The position numbers and the translations under genes were made by a program. Below the pieces are notes generated by a model. That model was not told where the DNA came from and made no database searches. It worked only from the letters and a program-made list of their open reading frames with translations. Positions 58,698 to 64,000 of a stretch of 64,000 nt of DNA are shown here, piece by piece. Location: contig JAVBKY010000001.1 of NCBI GenBank assembly GCA_031553765.1, positions 310,001 through 374,000 of the forward strand, read 5' to 3'. The DNA is from JAITMY01 sp031553765. GTDB taxonomy: Bacteria > Bacteroidota > Bacteroidia > Bacteroidales > UBA932. The stretch's first letter is position 1. The number at the start of each line of letters is the position of its first letter.

Positions 58698-59440
58698 AAA
58701 CGAAAAAAATATTTTTATTCACCAAGCTACTTGTTGGTGCATGCGTGTTGAACTCTTGCTATACTCCCCCTCCCATAGATATACCGAAGTGTAAGGGTAA
58801 TTGTGTAGATGTAGTTATAGCTGGAAGGTTGTATACAAAACCGGACAGCCAGCCTATAGTTGATATTCCTCTTGAGATTAGTTTTGCACCCAAGCAGGGA
58901 GGGACTGGTTTTAGGTACCTAACTGTCGCCGAAGTGAAATCTGACAAAAACGGTTTTTTTAGGGTGCAGACAACAATAGATTCCTCGTTGTTTGAACGGT
59001 ATAGTTTACGCGTAACCCTTTTGGCTTTTAGCACGGAGGGTGCATTTATTTGTGAGTCTGGGAGCACTGCTGCTGGTATTTATTTTGATGGCTCCTGCAA
59101 GGATTTTTTCACGTTTGACAGAGGTGCTATTGCAAACATCGGGTTTGAGTTTCGCTATTTCGCTAATTTAACTATACGCATGCTGCGAACAACAACAGAT
59201 AGCATAGAATCTTTGTTTGTATTGGGTTTTCCCGCTTGTGGAGTGGGTGGGATACATTATAATTGGACACATGAACAAGAACCCTTACAGCCTATTGACA
59301 GTTTTTCACTAAGAGTAGGTGCTAATGCTTATGCAGAAATTAGCGTTGGAAAAAAAGTATTTGGAAAAGAAACTGTGATTCATACAGATACCATATTTTA
59401 CAAAAGAAATTATAAAAACATATACACCATTAACTTTTAA
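58694..59440 (+). CDS. putative lipoprotein with carboxypeptidase-regulatory-like domain
   Basis: 248 residues. Lipoprotein signal with Cys near residue 22 (GACVLNSCYTPPP). The segment VVIAGRLYTKPDSQPIVDIP ... EVKSDKNGFFRVQTTIDSS resembles a CarboxypepD_reg-type beta fold, seen often at the N-terminus of surface proteins. The rest is predicted beta strands, no recognised domain. Start overlaps the end of the decayed upstream frame by four bases. It seems intact, but lies in a decayed neighbourhood. Confidence 0.6.
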   Translation: MKTKKIFLFTKLLVGACVLNSCYTPPPIDIPKCKGNCVDVVIAGRLYTKPDSQPIVDIPLEISFAPKQGGTGFRYLTVAEVKSDKNGFFRVQTTIDSSLFERYSLRVTLLAFSTEGAFICESGSTAAGIYFDGSCKDFFTFDRGAIANIGFEFRYFANLTIRMLRTTTDSIESLFVLGFPACGVGGIHYNWTHEQEPLQPIDSFSLRVGANAYAEISVGKKVFGKETVIHTDTIFYKRNYKNIYTINF

Positions 59441-59451
59441 GTTAGTAACGC

Positions 59452-59595
59452 ATGAAAACAATTACTCATGCCCTTTTGCTTGTCGCATTGACCGTGGCAA
59501 GCCACAATAGCATACTTATCACCCATATTAGCAATCAAAAAGTAGGTAGCCTTCAGTTTTTAAGGTGTCTCCAAGTTGTTGGTAGTGACTTATGA
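59452..59595 (+). pseudogene. truncated exported-protein gene (signal peptide only)
   Basis: 47 codons from ATG at 59452: MKTITHALLLVALTVAS is a signal peptide, after which the frame runs antisense into the next fragment and stops. It looks like the front of a gene cut off at about 59520. Confidence 0.5.
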
Positions 59596-59773
59596 CTTTC
59601 TCCAACTCCGAACGGTTGCCTTTCGCTTGCCTCAAAGCCTGCTCCACTTCACCAGGCACATTAGAGTTACATGAGAGCACAAATAGCAGCATTGAGAAAA
59701 CCAGCGCTACATTCAGCGTATAACAACGCATCATAGGCAACCACCATTTAATCGTTAAATAGGATAGTTTCAT
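59528..59773 (-). pseudogene. N-terminal fragment of a lipoprotein, transglutaminase-protein-like
   Basis: 81 residues: lipoprotein signal (FSMLLFVLSCNSN), then VEQALRQAKGNRSELEKVIS, a pattern I recall from the N-terminus of Bacteroidales exported proteins of several hundred residues with transglutaminase-like domains. The frame stops at 59528 where the family would go on. It meets the truncated plus-strand gene here, a likely recombination scar. Confidence 0.5.
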
Positions 59774-59777
59774 TATG

Positions 59778-60239
59778 TTATTTTTCTATTTTCATGCTTG
59801 CCTCACGCTCTAAATGTAAAATAGGATAAGGTTTTCCCGCACCGTCAACCTCCGAACGCCCCACAACCGAAAACCCTTTATGCAGGTAAAATCCCACCGC
59901 CTGCTCGTTCTGTTCGTTCACATCTACCTTTTTCAAAAGCAATTCATTTACGGCATAATTTAGCAGCACCGTTCCCACCCCTTTTCCACACTCATCGGGA
60001 TGTACAAATAGCATCTCAATATTATCATCCGACACTCCCATAAATCCAAGTATTTTATTTTGTACATCACGTACCGCAAACAATCGCACCACACCAAGGT
60101 ATTGTTCGGGAATTATCTTTCGAAAGAATATAATATCTTCTTCACACAAGAAATGGTGTGTAGCACAAACAGAGGACTCCCAAAGAGACATTACCTCCGG
60201 ATATTCTAACTCTAATATGGAGGATATACTATATTTCAT
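59778..60239 (-). CDS. GNAT-family N-acetyltransferase
   Basis: 153 residues, start at 60239 (MKYSISSILELEYPEVMSLW). The acetyl-CoA binding part is LFVHPDECGKGVGTVLLNYA (near 76-95), a good V-x-P-x-x-x-G-x-G match, and the late strand QAVGFYLHKGFSVVGRSE (near 113-130). Transfers acetyl from acetyl-CoA to an unknown amine. The fragment downstream begins four bases after its stop. Confidence 0.88.
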   Translation of the reverse strand: MKYSISSILELEYPEVMSLWESSVCATHHFLCEEDIIFFRKIIPEQYLGVVRLFAVRDVQNKILGFMGVSDDNIEMLFVHPDECGKGVGTVLLNYAVNELLLKKVDVNEQNEQAVGFYLHKGFSVVGRSEVDGAGKPYPILHLEREASMKIEK

Positions 60240-60258
60240 GATATTTATTACAAACAAA

Positions 60259-60287
60259 ATCGCCACAACCTAAGAGATTGTGGCGAT
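60259..60287 (-). terminator. hairpin with U-run just upstream of the GNAT gene
   Basis: ATCGCCACAA (60259-60268) pairs perfectly with TTGTGGCGAT (60278-60287). On the minus strand the stem runs into TTTTGTTTG, 20 bases before the GNAT ATG. It acts either as an attenuator in the GNAT leader or as the end of a short minus-strand RNA from the 60290-60520 gap. Confidence 0.55.
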
Positions 60288-60520
60288 CAGCGGAGAGGGG
60301 GGGAATTAACCTTAGCCTTTTTTAGCCTCAAGCAAAAATTAAACAATTAAATACCAAGCACCTAAAGTGCAAAAGAACGTTATTTCGTGTTGTTACTGAC
60401 CCGAAACTGACACCGATACGGTTAGAGTAAAATGCTCACCGCACCTTGGTTTGAGGGGCTTTTCGACCCGATACTAACCCGCCAAAACTGTTTCACTTTC
60501 ATCAAAAGCAGCCGCATTTT
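60288..60520. other. intergenic gap with no gene
   Basis: Roughly 230 bases with no supported gene. Short related words (GACCCGAAACTGAC, ACCGATACGG, CGACCCGATAC) are scattered over 60408-60470 and resemble the CCGA words of the array that follows. Confidence 0.35.
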
Positions 60521-60570
60521 TTTATCCGACTTTGTCCGATTATATCCGATTATTACCGATTTTGTCCGAC
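60521..60570. repeat. five tandem 10-bp repeats, consensus TTTnTCCGAY
   Basis: CCGA occurs at 60526, 60536, 60546, 60556 and 60566, exactly 10 bases apart. Unit consensus TTTnTCCGA(C/T). The array ends 33 bases before the ATG at 60604. Exact helical phasing is what an array of protein-binding sites would show. Confidence 0.75.
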
Positions 60571-60603
60571 TACTTTTCTAAACTCGTTGCATATTTGCAA
60601 AAT

Positions 60604-61179
60604 ATGAAAGCAAAGCACATACCCCTACTTATTGCTATTACCACAGTGGCAGCCGCGGCATGGTATTTTATTATGCGCAAAAAGAACAGCATGCGCACCG
60701 CCACACAAAGCACCACAAAGGTTAATAACTCTAATACTACTGCTGCCGGTAGCAGCACAAACAATAGTCCCGCTCAAACCACCAATACAAATGTTTGGCG
60801 CAAGGCTACCCCAATAATTGACAGTAATTGGGCAAAGGTATATATTGAGCCCAGCTCAACAAGTGTTGAGTACAAGGAAATAGATGGCACTTTATATGTT
60901 CGCGGCCAAATTTGCTTAAAAAAAGAGTTCTCTTATAAGGGGTACGACCCAAATCAAATTGTAGACTCCCACCTATATACTTTTCCTGCTACTATAAAAC
61001 TTGAACAAATCTCTACCAATAGTGAAAACCGTTACCTGTCTTACGCAACTCTATTTGTAAGTAACGAGGGAGGTTGTGATTATTTTGGTAGTGACATTCC
61101 AACAAATCAATTTGTTTTAAATTTTGCGCAACATGATGACGCCGACGGCTGCAAAGTTTTTTACTTCGCAAAATCCTAA
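60604..61179 (+). CDS. membrane-anchored hypothetical protein
   Basis: 191 residues, start at 60604 (MKAKHIPLL), because upstream codons would be the repeat array. One membrane segment (LLIAITTVAAAAWYFIM) near 8-24 is followed by a Thr/Asn/Ser-rich linker (25-60) and a ~130-residue domain of unknown type (DSNWAKVYIEPSSTSVEYKE..., CLKKEFSYKGYDPNQ). Probably exposed in the periplasm. Converges on the endonuclease gene with a 4-base overlap. Confidence 0.6.
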   Translation: MKAKHIPLLIAITTVAAAAWYFIMRKKNSMRTATQSTTKVNNSNTTAAGSSTNNSPAQTTNTNVWRKATPIIDSNWAKVYIEPSSTSVEYKEIDGTLYVRGQICLKKEFSYKGYDPNQIVDSHLYTFPATIKLEQISTNSENRYLSYATLFVSNEGGCDYFGSDIPTNQFVLNFAQHDDADGCKVFYFAKS

Positions 61180-62963
61180 TCCCCCTTTACAAACCTTGCG
61201 CTACACCTTGTCGTCTTGTCGGTCAAAATGATAAGGTATGCACCGCTAGCTAGTCCCGACACCTCTACCACACCCTGCGTCACCCCTTTTTGCTGCAAAA
61301 CGCCGCTTATGGTGTAAATGCTGTACTCCATTGCCTCGCCCTCGGGCAACTCCACATTTAATACGTCATTTGCAGGGTTGGGATACATCTTTAACGTATT
61401 CGCTTGCTCACTGGCTACGGCTGTTGTGCCACCATTATTGCCACTGCTGCTTGTACCCCATATTTTTTCCGCAAATTCAGGAAAATCAACAAACGGATTG
61501 CGATTATGTTGAATATTGGCAATTGCATTATTCCTATCTATTTCCTTTTGTGATACGGGGTCATTTTTATGCCACTTGAGTAACATATCCAACTGCCATT
61601 TTTTTAATGCTGGATAAGTGGTGCCATCCAAAACACTTTGGTTATTGCAACTTTTCCAACCCACTATATCACTCTCATAGCGTGTTACCACGTAAAAAAT
61701 AGCGCGCGCCAAATCACCTTTGTACTCGTTAGCCGGCTCAAAAACCTGACCGCTATACCCGCTAACCGAACATGCTCCAAACTTTGCACCATTACTTGAA
61801 ATGGTTGCTGTTCCACTAACCTCACCATATGGATTGTTGCCCCGTTTGCCATTTATGTACTTATCTGTAGGAAAAATGTGGTGTATATCAGAATATAGTG
61901 CTGTAGTTTGGGATTTGCAAAACCATGACTGTGGAAAAGAATGCTCCTTGTTATAGCAAGTCCCCTCAGACGTTGGGGAGCATTTCCCTCCATTATCAAA
62001 TTGTGTAATAAAATCAAAATCGCAATTTGAGTATATGTCCCACGCTCTACCATTAGGTTTAGCATCTGTAAATTTAAAATATTGGTCATCTATGTCTGCA
62101 TATTTTCTTACAGTATGTCCCTTAATCTTATCATATAACTTCGTTTTTAATGCTGCCCCGCTCAGCTGCTTGTAATCGCAAATGTTACCGTAATACGAGT
62201 ATAGAGGGTGCTGCGTACAGGTATCAATAGGTAAGGGTAGTGTAACGCTTGCTTCAGCACTATTGGGGCCCACAAAGGAGCCGTTAACACCCCTTACTAC
62301 AAAGTAGTAGGTTGTTCCCGCCGTTAATCCGGTCACCGTACAAGAGGTTGCACCACTTATGCTTTTTGCAAGGTAACCCTCAATGTAGTTGCGCCTGATT
62401 CCGTCCGTTTTTAAATGTACATCGTCAATAGCTACGTTGCCAACCGATTTGAGGTAAACTAATGAAACGCTCATAATCCCATCAATAGGAATAGGACCGC
62501 CAAAGGTGGTGGCAGTGGTAGAAAGTGGCCGTATGGTATCCAAATTTATCCAGCCCCCGGCACGTTCTATGCGAGTAATAATTCCCGAAGCTGCATCGGT
62601 TGTTTGCCCCTTGTACCAAAAGCTAAGCTCGGTAATAAACTGCCCCTCGCCTGTAATGCTGATGGATGCCCCGGTTTGCTTCAGCGCCATTGAGGGAGAT
62701 GCGGCGCCATAGTTCCCCGCGGTAGTGTAAGTATCGGTAGTATTGCTGCCCCAATTAAGGGGAACAGTGCCGCTGTCAAAGCCCTCGGTTCGGTTAATCG
62801 GCGTAACGTTTTGCTTTAAGTACACATCAACTTCGTAGGACGTGGCACCCGCAAGGGTGGGCCATGTAGCGGTAAACCCCGTTGATGTAATGTTAGTAGC
62901 CGACTGTGCCCATGCCACTATGCCCCCCATACAAAGTAACAAAGCAGCCACCAATCTTTTCAT
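61176..62963 (-). CDS. extracellular endonuclease I with FnIII-like domain and T9SS sorting domain
   Basis: 595 residues: signal peptide (ends GIVAWAQ, residue 20), an FnIII/lectin-like region (about 21-245), an Endonuclease I (NucM/Vvn) domain (about 250-490), and a C-terminal T9SS type A sorting domain (MYPNPANDVLNVELPEGEAM..., GAYLIILT). The catalytic motif is seen in NKEHSFPQSWF, with HHIFPTDKYINGKRGNNPYG after it, the usual metal-dependent beta-beta-alpha nuclease. It should be exported by the T9SS and degrade DNA or RNA outside the cell. The porQ gene in this window belongs to that exporter. Confidence 0.92.
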   Translation of the reverse strand: MKRLVAALLLCMGGIVAWAQSATNITSTGFTATWPTLAGATSYEVDVYLKQNVTPINRTEGFDSGTVPLNWGSNTTDTYTTAGNYGAASPSMALKQTGASISITGEGQFITELSFWYKGQTTDAASGIITRIERAGGWINLDTIRPLSTTATTFGGPIPIDGIMSVSLVYLKSVGNVAIDDVHLKTDGIRRNYIEGYLAKSISGATSCTVTGLTAGTTYYFVVRGVNGSFVGPNSAEASVTLPLPIDTCTQHPLYSYYGNICDYKQLSGAALKTKLYDKIKGHTVRKYADIDDQYFKFTDAKPNGRAWDIYSNCDFDFITQFDNGGKCSPTSEGTCYNKEHSFPQSWFCKSQTTALYSDIHHIFPTDKYINGKRGNNPYGEVSGTATISSNGAKFGACSVSGYSGQVFEPANEYKGDLARAIFYVVTRYESDIVGWKSCNNQSVLDGTTYPALKKWQLDMLLKWHKNDPVSQKEIDRNNAIANIQHNRNPFVDFPEFAEKIWGTSSSGNNGGTTAVASEQANTLKMYPNPANDVLNVELPEGEAMEYSIYTISGVLQQKGVTQGVVEVSGLASGAYLIILTDKTTRCSARFVKGD

Positions 62964-63000
62964 AGCGTTAGTTTTTAGTCGTTAATATTTATTATGTTAA

Positions 63001-63381
63001 TTATCCAGCCTTGCGGCCTGTATTCGCTGCATGAGAACCTTTTTTCACACTGCCGGCTGTTAGCCCCCCAACCTTGGAAACAAGTTCGCTGATTGTTTCC
63101 TGTTGGCTTTTTATTATTTCAAGATACGCGGACACATCACCGCTTGCTTGTTTTGGCTGCGCCCCCCTCAATACTTCACCCTCACCTCTTAATAAGAATT
63201 CGGCCGAAATATTTCTACATTTTGTAGATACCAATTCATAATCTATAGTATCCCGAGAATACCAACTACTAAGCGTTTTCTCATTTACGCCCAAAAAGGC
63301 AGCAAATTCTTTTTGCGTTTTAAACCCGAGATTGATTTTTATCTCGTTTAAAATCAATGATTTGTTGTTTTTTTTCTGCAT
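63001..63381 (-). CDS. CI-like phage repressor, helix-turn-helix protein
   Basis: 126 residues. The N-terminal ~65 residues form the Phage_CI_repr type HTH: FKTQKEFAAFLGVNEKTLSS, then WYSRDTIDYELVSTKCRNIS and AEFLLRGEGE. The C-terminal half is a coiled-coil-like helix (YLEIIKSQQETISELVSKV) and a basic tail, with no LexA-like peptidase domain, so inactivation would not be by self-cleavage. Its own start codon lies inside an operator-like palindrome, implying autoregulation. Confidence 0.75.
   Translation of the reverse strand: MQKKNNKSLILNEIKINLGFKTQKEFAAFLGVNEKTLSSWYSRDTIDYELVSTKCRNISAEFLLRGEGEVLRGAQPKQASGDVSAYLEIIKSQQETISELVSKVGGLTAGSVKKGSHAANTGRKAG
63214..63228. promoter_or_regulatory. operator-like palindrome inside the repressor gene
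   Basis: TCTACA-TTT-TGTAGA, perfect 6-bp arms with a 3-base centre, within the coding region of the repressor. Same consensus as the two sites at 63375 and 63405. Confidence 0.5.
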
Positions 63382-63419
63382 TTTTCAGATTTTTATTTGT
63401 TTTTTCTGCATTTTGTAGA
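63375..63419. promoter_or_regulatory. two operator-like palindromes in the divergent control region
   Basis: TCTGCA-TTT-TTCAGA (63375-63389) and TCTGCA-TTT-TGTAGA (63405-63419), start-to-start 30 bases, near three helical turns. Consensus TCTRCA-TTT-TGYAGA. The first covers the repressor's start codon. Confidence 0.55.
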
Positions 63420-63493
63420 TAGTTTTGCATCGTCAACAAAACATGAAACAAAACCCGAAACAGAAAGTTAAACAAGCAAATGTATAAAAAATT

Positions 63494-63700
63494 ATGGAAA
63501 AGTTACCGTATGGCAGTATAACACGTATCGCGCACAAGTGTGAAGTAAGCGAACAGTACGTAAATACCGTACTACGCGACCACCACAACGGCGAACACAT
63601 GATGTACACCGATACACAAAAGGCAATTATTCGCGCCTACAAGCGAATAGTAAAGAAAAACATAAAAAATTCAAAGCATGACACTAACAACAAAGCTTGA
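63494..63700 (+). CDS. small DNA-binding-like protein, early gene of phage-like region
   Basis: 68 residues. The first ~35 (YGSITRIAHKCEVSEQYVNT, then VLRDHH) form an HTH-like unit, and the rest is basic. Divergent from the repressor with 112 bases between; it would be the first gene under its control. A Cro-like role is a guess. Confidence 0.55.
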   Translation: MEKLPYGSITRIAHKCEVSEQYVNTVLRDHHNGEHMMYTDTQKAIIRAYKRIVKKNIKNSKHDTNNKA

Positions 63701-63902
63701 ATTAGGAGTAAACGTATGGTTTGTGTACCAATCCGTGGTCATCAAAGGATGTATATATAACATAGTTGCTTCTATAAACAGAAACTCATTCAAGGTTGAG
63801 TATACCGTAAGTACAGATATAGGTGCACACTTTACGTTTAATGAGACTGAGTTCGGTAAAAGATTTTTTCTCACAAAAGAGGAGTTAATAAAAAGTTTAT
63901 AA
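63678..63902 (+). CDS. small hypothetical protein, phage-like region
   Basis: 74 residues with strands GVNVWFVYQSVVIKGCIYNI and FKVEYTVSTDI, like a small beta barrel. It overlaps the previous gene by 23 bases. The next, partial gene at 63915 starts MKPTLTKGSKIYFMYQGKPT and looks like a diverged copy of it. Not recognised otherwise. Confidence 0.5.
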   Translation: MTLTTKLELGVNVWFVYQSVVIKGCIYNIVASINRNSFKVEYTVSTDIGAHFTFNETEFGKRFFLTKEELIKSL

Positions 63903-63914
63903 TCTAAAAACAGC

Positions 63915-64000
63915 ATGAAACCAACATTAACCAAAGGCAGCAAGATATACTTCATGTATCAAGGCAAGCCAACCGAAGCAGAGGTGTACAGAATTTACCC
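63915..64000 (+). CDS. small hypothetical protein, 3' partial
   Basis: Open from ATG at 63915 to the window end; 28 codons seen. The pattern L-x-x-G-x-x-I/V-x-F-x-Y-Q-x-x-x-x-x-x-x-I-Y is shared with the 74-residue gene before it, suggesting a tandem pair. Confidence 0.4.
   Translation, partial: MKPTLTKGSKIYFMYQGKPTEAEVYRIY

Larger units (their letters stand above)
63001..64000. mobile_element. possible left end of a prophage or phage-like element, partial
   Basis: A CI-like repressor transcribed leftwards faces small rightward genes (63494 on) across a region with repressor-like operators, the layout of a phage immunity region. It runs off the window, so no transposase, integrase or boundary is visible. 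The tight 37-base gap to the endonuclease gene (62964-63000) would hold the left edge. Alternative: an isolated regulator cluster. Confidence 0.4.

Noticed and set aside
59452..59595. functional small exported peptide
   Set aside because: After the signal peptide the frame is antisense to another gene fragment and stops by chance; truncation explains it better.
60521..60570. CRISPR or CRISPR-like array
   Set aside because: Units are 10 bp with no spacers and no cas genes nearby.

Overview
The window reads as chromosome of a Bacteroidetes bacterium, most likely order Bacteroidales. The evidence is the type IX secretion protein PorQ next to cmk, a 286-residue RpoD/SigA without region 1.1, a SecA of about 1,100 residues ending in a SEC-C zinc motif, a DUF4831 protein, a T9SS-type C-terminal sorting domain, and promoters of the TTTG / TAnnTTTG type. 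Genus cannot be set from what is visible.

Layout. 1-16 kb is core chromosome: a SirB1-like fragment, a YgjP-like metallopeptidase, an HU/SPOR envelope protein, an iron/cobalamin-type binding lipoprotein, porQ-cmk, a thioesterase, a serine hydrolase, a FecCD/BtuCD-type importer, yidC, a DUF349 protein, trmD, and a histone-H1-like Lys/Ala/Pro-rich protein with an acidic tail. At 16.37 kb lies tRNA-Pro(TGG). A 7.8 kb element is integrated in its 3' end (attL 16435-16447, attR 24212-24224). All ten of its genes are on the minus strand: a tyrosine integrase, an excisionase-like HTH protein, a replication initiator resembling filamentous-phage gene II protein, three tandem copies of an unknown ~105-residue domain, two proteins each made of two HTH units, and hypotheticals. 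It also carries a candidate structured small RNA on the plus strand.

24.4-34.7 kb is a lineage-specific surface or envelope locus: a transglutaminase-like exported protein facing a five-gene minus-strand operon (LPP20-like, PEGA-barrel, two module-sharing exported proteins, PEGA-SUMF). The operon was built by duplicating and shuffling PEGA, SUMF and FnIII-like modules. 35-50 kb returns to housekeeping: rpoD, an HtrA protease, a SAM hydrolase, mazG, a 2-hydroxyacid dehydrogenase, secA, a SpoU methylase, DUF4831, nnr and a POT peptide transporter. 49.3-57.9 kb holds a LiaF-like/histidine kinase/LytTR group, then a TetR-TolC-HlyD-ABC2-ABC2 efflux operon. 58.3-59.8 kb is a zone of broken genes. 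59.8-63 kb has a GNAT enzyme, a membrane-anchored protein with a 10-bp-phased repeat array upstream, and a T9SS-exported endonuclease I. From 63.0 kb a CI-like repressor with three operator-like palindromes and divergent small genes look like the left end of a prophage or related element that runs off the window.

The most unusual chromosome-wide feature is a set of about a dozen intergenic loci made of short degenerate 7-10 bp words, usually in two arms as an imperfect inverted repeat. The word differs at each locus, and some arms run into the 3' ends of neighbouring genes. I know of no established function for them.
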